A DNA stretch of 64,000 bases, from NCBI GenBank assembly GCA_026168455.1, contig CM047431.1, forward strand, positions 56,040,539 to 56,104,538, read 5' to 3'. Below the pieces are notes generated by a model that saw nothing but the letters and a program-made list of their open reading frames with translations, made no database searches and was not told where the DNA came from. Shown piece by piece: positions 47,221-59,950 of this stretch. Numbering within the stretch: position 1 is the stretch's first letter; each line of letters opens with the position of its first letter. Source of the DNA: Theocolax elegans. Lineage: Eukaryota > Arthropoda > Insecta > Hymenoptera > Cerocephalidae. Made by a program: the position numbers and the translations under genes.

Positions 47221-48030
47221 TTTGAGTGAAATTGTTCACTCTGCTAAATGCGGATTGTGTTTAATTATTCCCGGTGTATGTTTCGACTGATTGTTCAATT
47301 TAACAAATTTCGATCGTAAATCTGTTTGAACCTTGTAAAGATATACCCGTAATATTTTATATACGTACTTTGACCGGGTAAACAGCAACTCGTCGTTACT
47401 TTCGTATGGTCAATATTTTCGTACCTTTCGGATAAATCCAAAAAATATTTCGAAAACAACGAAGAATTCTCTATATAGGAATTCGTTCGAGTGAAAAAGG
47501 TTACTCGAAGCTACACCGTCTCAAAATTGAGTGACTACATTTTTGACTGAAAGTTTCGATTACTTTTTTAATTGCCGGTATATTTATCTCGGTTATAATG
47601 AAATTCTAACTAGATGTCGATTCCATAAGATTTGTTTTGTAAAGGTGGAGTTATTCACTCGAATAAATTTAAAGAATAATTTATTATTATAGAATAATTA
47701 AATTTTGACCGAGTCGCTCAGTTTTACCACCGAACGAGTCATTTTTCACTCGAACGAATTTAGAGAGCCTTATCCGAATTGTATTTTTTCGTAATTAGAG
47801 CAAGTCCTTTTTTAAGTTCCTTCGAGTGAAAAATTCGTGATTTAGAGAAAAAGAAAACGCCGAGTGAATCGGCATCGACTCGGAATGTCATTCTAATCGA
47901 ATTAAAATATATCAATCTTGAATGAGTCAAACTATTATAACTTCAATTATCTTTTTTTCTATATAATTAAATGTTCACTCGACGAAATGTAGTGACTTAA
48001 TTATGCCGGAAGTAATTCGAGTGACTTTTT
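47221..48030. promoter_or_regulatory. Homotypic cluster of GAGTGA/TCACTC hexamers
   Basis: Ten copies occur in about 800 bases, at 47224, 47236, 47489, 47529, 47655, 47746, 47824, 47862, 47975 and 48019. Most are extended as CGAGTGA or TCACTCGA. About 0.4 would be expected by chance in equal-base DNA. The cluster may be an enhancer with repeated binding sites or an eroded repeat array. Confidence 0.35.
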
Positions 48031-50099
48031 TCCTTTAAAAAATCTAATAGGACATATATAATTAAAACGGTTATACGCTACGGTTAAAAAAAAAATAGTT
48101 TTAAGTATTCTTTCGTTCTTTCATTTGCAATGTTTTCTCTTGTCTTAAAATTATTTTCATCCTCGTTTTTACTTTTATTTTTATTTTACCACACTTTTCG
48201 TATTTCGTTTTTGACGACCGATCCTTCGTGAGACGTCTGAGATTCTGAGATTGTAGTACCTGATTATATAATTCGTCAAATAATACTCAAATCTTTATCT
48301 TAATTTCTCTCGAACACCATCATTTTGTAAACTATATTTTGTAAATTTTGTAAATTTTGTAAACGTTCCATATTGTCCACTTTACAAATTGAGATCCATT
48401 CAACGATACTTTTATGATCTATGCGATACCGGGTTTCATAAAGAAAATATAAACGATGAATGTGGTACGTAAAAATCCACGCAAACACGGGTTGATAAGC
48501 TACTATTCGCGATTTACGTAAAATCCGCGTATATAACCGATGGGATCGAACAGAGTTTAGATTCAAAGTCAGCTCATAAAATATATCAGGTAATACAAAG
48601 TTCCGAGTGCGAGCGGATAACTTTCTTTTACTTTGAACGTGAACTATGCGACAAGTGAGATTTTGATTAATTACCGTACACAGTGTCGCGTATACCAAAA
48701 GAAAATTCGGTAAATTCGATCAAATACTTTATTATACGTAGTTCGGTTCTACAAATAGAACTAGATTTTAATTCCAAAGGTATCTCTTTCCAGATATTTT
48801 AGGCTAAAAGATGTTTTTTTTACAGTTAACAATGAACCATTTTCTATATACCGATTTTTAAAAAGAATATCGAATATTTACCTAAAAAATGGTTTGGTTT
48901 TCCATTAGGGATATATATACATATATCGAGTACAATCGTTCGAAAATACAATATACGAGTATATTTAATGTAATATTTCACATTAAATTATATGTAAATT
49001 AAATTAAATTTTTAAATTTAAATAAAATTTTGAGTTGAATGGTTTATTTATCAGTGTAGATTATTCTTGTTACGTTTAATATCAAGTTTGATTAATTTTA
49101 TTTATTAACTATTCACACGGTAACGAATAATAAATGTATATATATACTTACAAATTCGTAACGAAAATATAATAAAATTTCCAATAATTTAGTTATACGG
49201 CCTTACGTTACCAGAAAATGTATATATAATAATTTAAAATAGAGATTTTTTTTCTCCTCCGTGTATAACCAAATTAAATTTAATTTTATTCTACTCTGTA
49301 AGACGAAAATTAAAAAAGAAAAACCTATCGACTATATTGCCGCCGAAGTTCGTTAATATTAATTTTGCGACCGAACACGACGAAATGGTATTTAATAATA
49401 AAACATTTCATTCGCACACGCACACACATACACGTACACATATGTATGTATGTATGATACGTATAGTTGAGCACACACACACATGTACACACGTACCACA
49501 TACTTAAAGCCGTTGTTTACGTATTATTAATTCATACTCTTAACCTAGTTTAAAGATTTTGTGAATAAAGCGTTTATTTATAAATATTTTCCAATATTAT
49601 AAAGTAATTTTACGATATATAACGGAAATATATACATATATAGGCTTACATAGTATATGTTCGCGTCAAAACGATAGAAAAAAAATTGTTGATGTTATAT
49701 ATATTTAAATATATTAGAAAAAAAGTGATATTTAGGGACATACATGGTGTTGTATCACTTTATGTTCGCGACTGTACATATACTTATAAGGTGATTCGAA
49801 TAACCGTGTAAGTTGTGAGAACGATTGAAGATAAAGTGCAGGTCTATTTAAATTTTCAAATGTGTAAAGTAACGTTATATTTTTTAATCTAATAGTCACA
49901 CATTGGCCATAAATTAACAGTTTGCCAGATCGTAATTATATATAAATATATTTCAAATTTACAAGTTTATCGCAAAAAGATAGTTTGTTGCACGACATGG
50001 TGACCAAACGATCGAGAAAATATGTATATATGAGCAGTAGAACATAAATAAAAATTTGGACAAAACGTCTTGGCGATTGGTAAAATATGTTCAACGAAG
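48031..50099. other. AT-rich non-coding stretch
   Basis: No gene was recognised. Microsatellites (CA)n lie near 49416-49440 and 49470-49490. A run of repeated TTTGTAAA units lies at about 48324-48364. Confidence 0.45.
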
Positions 50100-50356
50100 A
50101 ACGAAAAAATCATTGCACGAAGAAAATAAGGAAAAATGAATGAGAGAGAGAAAGAGTGAAAGAGTGAGAATCCATCGTTCTCTCTCTCTCTCTCTCGAAG
50201 AAACAAAAAGTAAAGAAACCCAAGAGAGGAGAGCGAGCGATAAAAGAATATAAATAATCAAACGCACCCGGATTTCTATTTATAAATTTACGGTGAGAGA
50301 GCACCAGCTCGAGTGTTAGTGTACGTGCGACCAAGCGCGCCCTCGGATCCTAAGCG

Positions 50357-50396
<40 letters not shown>

Positions 50397-50754
50397 GAGG
50401 AGTGCAAAGAGTGAGATACAGAGTGAAAGAGAGAGAGAGAGAGATCGACCTATACGCGCTTTACCCCTTTTATCACGATTTTTTCTCTTCTCCGAAGGAA
50501 AGGAAATTTAAAAAAAAACAACGGAACGAGTGGGAGTGCGCGACCTAACCTCAAAAAGGAAAAAAAAAGTTGAGGGAAAAACCAAGAGATATACAGAGAG
50601 ATATATATATTTATATAATAAGAAACCTGGACCCGGATGGTGTGTGTGTTTTTGTGCATGTGCGCGGGAGATGAGACGCGACTAAATCCATCGAGTGTGT
50701 GACTTTCTTCTGCCGTCGAGACTCCTGGACGCGCCGCCGCCTCGAGCCACCAGC
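50100..50754 (+). promoter_or_regulatory. GA-rich candidate promoter and 5' UTR
   Basis: A (GA)n run lies at about 50358-50392, with GAGA-rich DNA on both sides. CpG density rises towards 50754 (GACGCGCCGCCGCCTCGAGCC). GAGA-factor-rich promoters look like this in insects. Confidence 0.4.
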
Positions 50755-50759
50755 ATGCG
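50755..50759 (+). CDS. Candidate minimal first coding exon (ATGCG then GTAAGT)
   Basis: The ATG in CACCAGCATGCG is followed at once by an optimal donor GTAAGTTT at 50760. Such two-codon first coding exons occur in genes with long first introns. No later exon was found in the remaining 13 kb, so this is only a candidate start of a gene that would extend past the window. Confidence 0.3.
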
Positions 50760-53700
50760 GTAAGTTTCCTTGTCTCTTATATGTACGTATACTTATAAGT
50801 TATAACTACCTGTACCTATACCATTAGGTCAATTATTATTATTTTACAACATTCCTCTTATATTTTCATTCTTCGAGCTTCGTTACTCGCCGAGTTCGTT
50901 TTCCTTTTTTCTTTTTTAGGTTAGGTCAACCTTATTTTTCTTATTCCTCGTTAACGAGGGGCTTGCTCGTTTTGACTAGACGAATTTCATTGTCGAACGG
51001 CGATTGTTGAGTAATCGCTCGATCCGACCGAAACGAGATGTTTTAAATATTTTAATGTTCTCTCATCGATGTACCCTCGTTATTTACTTACACCGCGTAT
51101 ACCGCTAACGAGGTACCAGCTTTTCATTAATTTCAATTTTTAAATGACTTACCGAGCTTTCTTACTTTTTGTTCGGTATTATACAGTTTCGCGTTTGTTC
51201 TTCTTCTTTTTTTTGTTTTATTATTGCCCGCAATGCCGTGGAACCGTTCCGACAACAACAAAATTATTTCATCCGAATTTTCGTGAAAAGAGCTTTCGAC
51301 GCTATTTCCGAGCTTCTCTCATATTTTCCGTTGCGATTTTCTTTCCTCTCTACGTTCGGTTTGTATATAGCTGTGCGCGAGACAACTGATTGGTATTCGG
51401 CCCGTTAGACTTAATTAAGAAACGATGCGTGGAAAAATTTGTGACGACGATCCGTGGGTGTGGGTTTTTTTCGTGGAAAAGCTCGCACTTTCTTCTAAAA
51501 TACTCGATCTTACTTTTCTTTTAAATATACCTTTTTTGTATTTTCATCGCTAAATTGTACTTTTGTAAATTAACGTCTATGTAACAGAGATTGTTCCATG
51601 TCTGAAGTTTAGGTATAAATTATGGAGAGCTTTCGTAAATTCGCTTAGGAGCTTTTTTTTTTCAAGAGCGCTACAGGCATTTGGAAATTTGTCGGTCCGT
51701 TCTTTGCGCTAGAACTTTTAATAGACTTTAATGGATCAACTAATTCAAGTTGTTAAGAAAAAACTATATTATTGATACACGCACACACACACACGGTACT
51801 CTCGTAGTAGAATTTATAGAAATTCTTACGAGGTAGTTTAAATTACTCGAGCTTCCGCGCGTGCGTGTGTGTGTGTGTGTTGGGGGAACGTAAGTGTAAT
51901 ACATTACCTCGCTTCTTTTTAATTTTTCCATTTAGTTGAACATCGGCAAATTAAAACTGATACCCGACAACCAAAAGTATATTTAATTTTAAATAAGAAT
52001 ATTATTATATTTGTTATTATTATATATATTAAGATGTAGAGCATTTTAAACAAAACGTGATATGATAATTATTACTACACGGAGAGAAATAATTAGTAAA
52101 TATTACAAAGCAGTTTGGTAAAAATTCCTAAACTTTCAAGTAATGTGGTAACAAACTGCGAATCTCGTAATTTTTACTAGACTAAATTGTAATTTTAATT
52201 TTTTTTTAACACAGAAAAAAAATTTATTCCTCCCATATTATTTATTTTTGAGTTTATGTATATTATTCGAGTGTTATGAATATTTTAAATATTTAAATGA
52301 AATTTAATTAGTGAAAAAAACTCTGGATGTCATCGGGATCGAACCTGCGAAGTTTGGGTTGAGAATCCAAGTCCTTACCATTGCGCCACCGCGTCACTTG
52401 CATGTGTTTCATCGAATCGTCCTTTTAAAGTAAACAAACGAACGACGCGATTCCAATAAAAATTTTAACTATAAAGATCGCAACTTTATCGCTTCTTTCG
52501 GTATCTCGTGCTGTACCGTTGTTTATAGAATTTCGTAAACAGTATAGGAAAAATCAGAGTTAATAAAATTTACAAGCTTAATTGTAAAATTTAGTACGTT
52601 AACTCCACAAATTTTACTACATTTAGAGAAAATTTTACTACATTTACTGTAAATTTTACTTAGCAGTTTGGTAATTTTTTTGGTTTTTTCGGTCTGTGAC
52701 CACATTACTTGGGAGTTTAAACAAAAAAAAAAAATATATATATATATATATATCGGGTAGTATACTTAATTTCTTGTCAATTCGGGTAAAAGCTTTTGCA
52801 AACAATCGATTCCCTTTGAAAGAAAAACAAAAAATGATTTTTCTGCCCGTGGCATATTTCTTGGTATATAAGTATACCGAGTTGACGCGTATATACTTAT
52901 TCTTTTCTATTTTTCTTTGCCTCTCGGCGTATATTTTGATGGGCTCGTAGTCGCGGCGACGTCTCGTCGGTTATGGACTACTTCTACTTCGGATTAACCA
53001 TCGACGTTTCGTTCCGTGCTCTCTCTCTACGCACATACACGCGCGCACGCATCTGTGTATATATATAATACAAATGTTATATTTTTTACTTTAATTTTAA
53101 CAAATTTTCAATGTACGTGAATCGCGATATTTTTGCGGATGTTGAAATAAAAAAACATCAAAAAGTATTGTAGTACACGGAGGAGAAAGGTTTTAGTTCA
53201 AATAAAAATGAGTTATTGAGCAATCGAGAGACTAGAGTTAACAATTATTATAAACATTATACTCTGAATTAGAGGAAAAATGTATGTAAATATCAATAAA
53301 TCTGTAGTAATACATTGTTTGTATATCTAAAACAGTAGAATAGTTGTAAAATCTTCTTGATCCTCCATTAGTCGATAAATTTTACAGTTTTACTAAAATT
53401 TTTCTTTATCTAGGTGTTGTAACCCAGTAGAGATCGTATTCTACTTTATAGGTAATAAAAAATAAATTGTTTCAATAGAGCAGGCAAAAAATGGGTGTAA
53501 AATAGGCGAAAATTATGATCATTTTTATTCAACGAGCGAAATACTTTTTCTCCTAATTTTAAATACAAAAAGATTCTCCTGTTTCGAGTTACTTTTTAGC
53601 TTGTAAATATAGATCAAGTTTAAATCTAATTTATGACTAACTATAATCTTATCACAAATGGATTAGTATAGATAATTTAACAAAGATAATAAAATCACAT

Positions 53701-54834
53701 TTATTTCCGTAAATACTACACAAAAAAATTTGTCAATTACTCCCTGCGAGATATTTAGTAACATTAAAAACTCATATTAAAAATATCGTTAACTATGATA
53801 ATGTATTCAATTATCAATATATTACAATATGTTTATGTGAAAAATATTTAATTTTTATATTTTTTATAACGAAATAATAATAGAATATGGCGTTTTAAGC
53901 ATCAAAATTAGTTATAATCAATTATCCGTTAGTATTTCTAACAGGGAATGAAAACTTTAGAGAGAAAAGAGACATATAGGTATATAAGAATAGTTAAATT
54001 TGCTGCTTGCAGATGTAGCTTTATTTGAATGTTTCGAGGTGGTGATCATTTTAATAAATGTCGGCTAAAAATCGATCCACCACAGGGTATTGGACTTTAT
54101 TAGCAATTTTTATTATCTATAATTTTGAAATTAATATTTATACACTATAGTGATAATCAAAGGGTTTATCAAATGTTATTTAACAAATGTTGGCTGCGAG
54201 TTAATCGACAAAAAGATAGAGGGTTTTCGTTAACCCCAAAAAAATCCAGAATTACTGTATTATATAGAATATTTGTCTCTATTTTAATTAAATATGTAAT
54301 TAACGATGCTACAGAAATTTCGCTGCAACTTACAAATAATAAGTCCTTACACACAAGCATACCAACATACATAGTTAAAACTTTAAATTTAATAACTTTT
54401 ATGGAAGTTTAAATATGTTTCTCGTAGTATTGCAAAATATATATAACACAAATGCAATAATTAACGATGCTCCATAAATTAACAACCGCTGTAAACATAA
54501 TATGTAAAACAATATATACTGCCCGAAAAAGGGTATTGTAAATAAATAATTAAAATGTAGAAAAAATACAAGTAACGTATCGAGATTCACGTATATACAG
54601 GTACATAGATAATAAATCGAAGCAATCATCGTGCGACGCTCGAAAAATAAGCGAGGAACAAAGAGAGAGAAAACGGTCAATGATATTTTTATATTACGTC
54701 ATACAAGAAAGGGAAGATGCAATTAAAAAAAAAAGAAAGTAATAATAATAATTAAAACAAAAAAAAACATAACTATAGAAAATACAGGTTATCCTCGATT
54801 CGTTTGTCTTTTCGACGTCGAGGTGGTACTATAT
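50760..54834. other. Putative intronic DNA with minor repeats
   Basis: This AT-rich stretch has a CA/GT microsatellite pair (51780-51794, 51861-51880). A weak foldback lies between about 52079 (CACGGAGAGAAATAATT) and 52690, with shared CAGTTTGGTAA strings, and surrounds the tRNA-like relic. An (AT)n run lies at 52735-52752. No protein gene seen. Confidence 0.4.
52323..52395 (-). tRNA. tRNA-like relic (degenerate; possible SINE head)
   Basis: On the minus strand GACGCGGTGGCGCAATGG carries an A-box match (TGGCGCAATGG). About 40 bases later comes a full B box (GGTTCGATCCC). The region between can form TTGG/CCAA around a 7-base loop TTCTCAA, which would read CTC. The acceptor and T stems do not pair well, so this is a pseudogene or SINE-derived piece and not a working tRNA. 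Confidence 0.55.
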
Positions 54835-55241
54835 AGATATATATATATCCGTTTGAAAACATTACGTGTTTCTGTAGGATTATGAATGTGTATATAGGTG
54901 AATTTATAAACGCGAGAGGCGTGCACGACGGAAATTAATAGGTGCTACAATAACCAACGTTTTCTATCGTGCATTATATTTACCTTACCTACATATATTG
55001 TACCTCTCTCTCTCTCTCTCTCTCTTTCTCTTTTTCTCCCCCCCCCTCTCTTTCACTCTCTCTCTCTCTCTCTCTTTCTGTGCATTTTAATTGAGTTTTA
55101 TTAACGCATTCTCCCGTTCATAGTATTTCATATATACATTTTTTTTATTTATATACGCGCATTTCTGCCTTATTATATATATAACATTGTAAACCTTTCT
55201 TTCGAAAGTATATGTAACGTGTAAGTATATATATATATATA
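54835..55241. repeat. Repeat unit A, copy 1
   Basis: It runs from CCGTTTGAAAACATTACGTG to the (TA)n stretch before the foldback element. It contains CT-rich tracts and CGCGAGAGGCGTGCACGACGG. Two further copies follow at about 56193 and 56524. Confidence 0.85.
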
Positions 55242-56190
55242 TGGCGATATTTCACCGTCAAGTGGTACGATTAAAAAGTTTAAATCGCTCCAAAAGTTTG
55301 AATTCAGGCTGAAATATCTTTCAGAAGATATGAAAAAAATTTTTAGGTGTTAAAATAATTTGCCTAAGAGTTATTCCACCATGAAAAATGGAAATTTTTC
55401 AATTTTTAGAAAAATTTCTATTTTCAAAGCCATTTATGCTCAAAATCTATGACTTTTTTGAAAAAACATTAAAAACAACTTTTGTTCAAAATAATCTTTA
55501 GAACTTATCTACCTGGGTTACAATTCTTAATTTTAACATCTCGAAGAGATAGGGCACTTGGAAATATATGAATATCAAAAAAAGGCGACCACGCCACAAT
55601 CGATTTTGATCTAAACCGCTCAAAAAGATCACATTTTCGCGAGCTTTCGAATGGCGGTGGTTAGATTATTGGCCAAGACCGTTGGTGTAAGTTATACCCC
55701 ATAACCTCATAAATCACTAATTTCATGTATTTTAGGGCATAACTTACACCAGCGGTCTTGGCCAATAATCTAACCACCGCCATTCGAAAGCTCTCAAAAA
55801 ATGTGATCTTTTGAGCGGTGTTAGATCAAAATCGATTGTGGCGTGGTCGCCTTTTTTTGATATTCAATATTTCCGGGCGTTATATTTCTTCGAGATGTTA
55901 AAATTAAGAATTGTAACCCAGGTAGATAAGTTCTAAAGATTATTTAGAACAAAAGTTGTTTTTAATGTTTTTTCAAAAAAATCAATAGATTTTGAGATAA
56001 ATGGCTTTGAAAATAGAAATTTTTCTAAAAAATTGGAAAATTTCCATTTTTCATGGTGGAATAACTCTTAGGCAAATTATTTTTAACACCTAAAAATTTT
56101 TTTCTATCTTCTGAAAGATATTTCCAGCCTGAATTCAAATTTTGGAGCGATTTAAAATTTTCATCGTACCACTTGACGTGAAATAGCCCA
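55242..56190. mobile_element. Foldback element P, copy 1
   Basis: Two arms of about 450 bp are reverse complements around a centre near 55717-55737 (TTATACCCCATAACCTC). Outer ends ATGGCGATATTTCACCGTCAAG and CTTGACGTGAAATAGCCCAT sit in (TA)n DNA, which suggests TA-targeted insertion. It is non-coding. A second copy is at 56939-57894. Confidence 0.85.
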
Positions 56191-56192
56191 TA

Positions 56193-56523
56193 TATATATA
56201 TATATCCGTTTGAAAACATTACGTGTTTCTGTAGGATTATGAATGTGTATATAGGTGAATTTATAAACGCGAGAGGCGTGCACGACGGAAATTAATAGGT
56301 GCTACAATAACCAACGTTTTCTATCGTGCATTATATTTACCTTACCTACATATATTGTACCTCTCTCTCTCTCTTTCTGTGCATTTTAATTGAGTTTTAT
56401 TAACGCATTCTCCCGTTCATAGTATTTCATATATACATTTTTTTATTTATACGCGCATTTCTGCCTTATTATATATAACATTGTAAACCTTTCTTTCGAA
56501 AGTATATGTAACGTGTAAATATA
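56193..56523. repeat. Repeat unit A, copy 2 (CT tract shortened)
   Basis: This is near-identical to copy 1 but lacks most of the CT-rich internal tract (one short run near 56362-56378). It directly precedes copy 3 with no foldback element between them. Confidence 0.85.
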
Positions 56524-56692
56524 TATAGATATATATATATCCGTTTGAAAACATTACGTGTTTCTGTAGGATTATGAATGTGTATATAGGTGAATTTATA
56601 AACGCGAGAGGCGTGCACGACGGAAATTAATAGGTGCTACAATAACCAACGTTTTCTATCGTGCATTATATTTACCTTACCTACATATATTG

Positions 56693-56734
<42 letters not shown>

Positions 56735-56938
56735 TTTCTCCCCCCCCCTCTCTTTCACTCTCTCTCTCTCTCTCTCTTTCTGTGCATTTTAATTGAGTTT
56801 TATTAACGCATTCTCCCGTTCATAGTATTTCATATATACATTTTTTTTATTTATATACGCGCATTTCTGCCTTATATATATAACATTGTAAACCTTTCTT
56901 TCGAAAGTATATGTAACGTGTAAATATATATATATATA
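56524..56938. repeat. Repeat unit A, copy 3
   Basis: This is near-identical to copy 1, including the long CT tract and the C run (CCCCCCCC near 56741). It is followed by foldback element P copy 2, as copy 1 is followed by P copy 1. Confidence 0.85.
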
Positions 56939-57894
56939 TGGGCTATTTCACGTCAAGTGGTACGATGAAAATTTTAAATCGCTCCAAATTTGAATTCAGG
57001 CTGGAAATATCTTTCAGAAGATAGAAAAAAATTTTTAGGTGTTAAAATAATTTGCCTAAGAGTTATTCCACCATGAAAAATGGAAATTTTTCAATTTTTT
57101 AGAAAAATTTCTATTTTCAAAGCCATTTATCTCAAAATCTATGACTTTTTTGAAAAAACATTAAAAACAACTTTTGTTCAAAATAATCTTTAGAACTTAT
57201 CTACCTGGGTTACAATTCTTAATTTTAACATCTCGAAGAGATAGGGCACTTGGAAATATTGAATATCAAAAAAGGCGACACCGCCCACAATCGATTTTGA
57301 TCTAACCCGCTCAAAAGATCACTATTTTTCGCGAGCTTTCGAATGGCGGGGTTAGATATTGGCCAAGACCGTTTGGTGTTAAGTTATACCCCATAAACCT
57401 CATAAAATCACTACTTTCATGTATTTTAGGGCAAACTCTACTACCCAGCGGTCTTGGCCAATAATCTAACCACCGCCATTCGAAAGCTCTCAAAAAATGT
57501 GATCTTTTGAGCCGGTGGTTAGATCAAATCGATTGTGGCGTGGTCGCCTTTTTTGATATTCAATATTTTCCGGGCGTTATATTTCTTCGAGATGTTAAAT
57601 AAATTGTAAGAATTGTAACCCAGGTAGATAAGTTCTAAAGATTATTTAGACAAAAGTTGTTTTTAATGTTTTTTCAAAAAAATCAATAGACTTTTGAGAA
57701 TAAATGGCTTTGAAAATAGAAATTTTTTCTAAAAAATTGGAAAATTTCCATTTTTCATGGTGGAATAACTCTTAGGCAAATTATTTTTAACACCTAAAAA
57801 TTTTTTTCTATCTTCTGAAAGATATTTCCAGCCTGAATTCAAATTTTGGAGCGATTTAAAATTTTCATCGTACCACTTGACGTGAAATAGCCCA
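56939..57894. mobile_element. Foldback element P, copy 2
   Basis: It is the same as copy 1 with scattered single-base indels. The left end is TGGGCTATTTCACGTCAAG and the right end is its complement. The indels concentrate around 57280-57620, near and after the palindrome centre. Non-coding. Confidence 0.85.
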
Positions 57895-58370
57895 TATATA
57901 TATATATATACGTGCAGCGCAAAAGAGAAAAAGAGAATATATACTCAAATGGACGAAATGGCTAAATTTACTTTGAACTTTGGTTATCGCGGCAGTAAAT
58001 CGTATTACTCCCATAGCAGTATATAAGAGTATATAGGAGAGTATATATTTATATAGCACCAGTTTATACATTTCGATTAATTTATACGAGATGATCCTCA
58101 TTGTCGATCATGCGTATACCCGATTTTCTATTTAATCGTAAAATCCTTTATTATTACTTATCTGTGTATGCGTGCATGTGTGTGCGAGAGAGAGAGAGAG
58201 AGAGAAGGTATTCGTAAGTTACGGCTGAGAGGATTGATTTTCATTTAGATCAAAACCTGGCTGTTTGAAGTCTCATGACCTGAATCGGTTTCTCGAGCTC
58301 CCGTGTATATGTATATGCATTAATACATATAATAACGTTTCGTACTTGATTCTCCCTGTTTATTGTTTTA

Positions 58371-58440
<70 letters not shown>

Positions 58441-59039
58441 TACACGTTTGCATGTATATAATCGCGAACAAAAAACAATGCGCACCTATTCAAATCTTTG
58501 TATGAGGTCGGATAAATTGAGATAATGGAAATCGTTAACAAGGATTTTATTAACGGGTGTCGGATTTTCCTTTTAAGCATTATTTTTTATTTTTTTTTAA
58601 TTTTCATTCTATACAAAATTTGTTTTGATGATTCTTTTTTACGATTCAGTTGTACTGTATTTAATATGTATAATATACCTTTTTCTTCCTTGTCGAACGA
58701 CCTGTTGTAAAAATAATAACGCAATCCACGTGACTGACAACAAGAAATGACATTGATCTTGGATTGCTCGATACATTCCTTTAAAGATTTTGTCATTTTT
58801 TAATGAATTACAGTTGTGTTACGTATTGCAATGAAATCGATGCTCTTTAAAATTTGAAAGGACTTTTCTTTCAAGCGGTTTTTCTGTTTCGAATTCCTGA
58901 GTGCAAATCACTTTTACGTTTAATAAGTCATTGTTACATTGAGTTATTGATTATGTGCGTAATTGCTTTTAAAGGTTTTCTTGTACTTATTGGTCATTTT
59001 TCGATATGTCATATCCAATTCTTAATCAGTATCCAATCA
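57895..59039. other. AT-rich stretch with (GA)n and (TA)n microsatellites
   Basis: (GA)n lies at about 58187-58205 and a (TA)n run of more than 50 bases at about 58380-58434. Tyr/Ile-rich open frames through the latter are artefacts. No gene seen. Confidence 0.5.
58378..58436. repeat. (TA)n microsatellite
   Basis: A long, nearly pure TA run, likely polymorphic in length. Confidence 0.9.
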
Positions 59040-59950
59040 CGAGGTTTGATTAAAATTGAACTTGTCTCGTTATATATTATATCTCAAAATTGGCTAATCC
59101 AATGTAAAAAGCACAAAAGACCTTTTTCTTGCAATTTACATGAAATTTAAGAAAAAATATTGTCCAAGAGATCATTGAGTGTACCCCAGATATTCAACAT
59201 TGTAAAGAAATAAAGAAAATTGTGAAAAAGTGGTTTCGTCCCAAGCTATCATGTCAGGAAAAATCATGGAACTTGCTTAAAATATACTTTTTGTAACCCT
59301 GTAAATTACAGAGTGGACGAACAATTAAAAGAGCTGCAATAAAAACTAAAGCTAATTGATATGTTATTACCATGTGTTATTAATAGGTATTCAACCGTAC
59401 CATAATAATTATCAATTTTGTAATTATGTATAGATATATTCAGTACAAATAAAACATATTTGCAATCGCACGTATAATAAAATAAAATAGTTAGTATACA
59501 TAAACTTAATAAAACAATCAAGATTGTATAAAGATAAAATCACAAATGTTCCTGCATTCAACCTCCATACAAGTATAGACGTGGAATGCTTCCTATACAT
59601 TACAAAATTGATAATTATCATGGTTCGGTTCAATACCTGTCAATAACACATGGTAATAACATATCAATTTACTCTAGATTTTTTTTTGCAGCTCTCCTAA
59701 TTGTTCGTCCACTCTGTAATTTACAGGGTCAAAAAAAGTATATTTTAAGAAAATTCCATAATTTTTCCTGACATGATACCTTGAGGCGAAACCACTTTTT
59801 CACAATTTTCATTATTTCTTTACAATATTTGTGGTACTTCTCAATGATCTTGGTCAATTTTTTTTCTTGAACTATACGTTATTTGCAGAAAATGGTCTTT
59901 TGTGCTTTTTACGTTGTATAAGCCAATTTTGATATATAAAAAATTGAAAG
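59040..59950. mobile_element. Diverged family-A foldback element
   Basis: Arms of about 350-400 bp (59040-59440 and 59590-59950) mirror each other. They also match the terminal repeat of the family-A element at 3440-3780, sharing CACTCTGTAATTTACAGGGT, AATTGATAATTATCA and GTGAAAAAGTGGTTT. The order of blocks relative to the arm ends differs from the first element, so this is a subfamily. Confidence 0.75.

Noticed and set aside
58250..58580. Tyr/Ile-rich frames on both strands
   Set aside because: They are generated by the (TA)n microsatellite.
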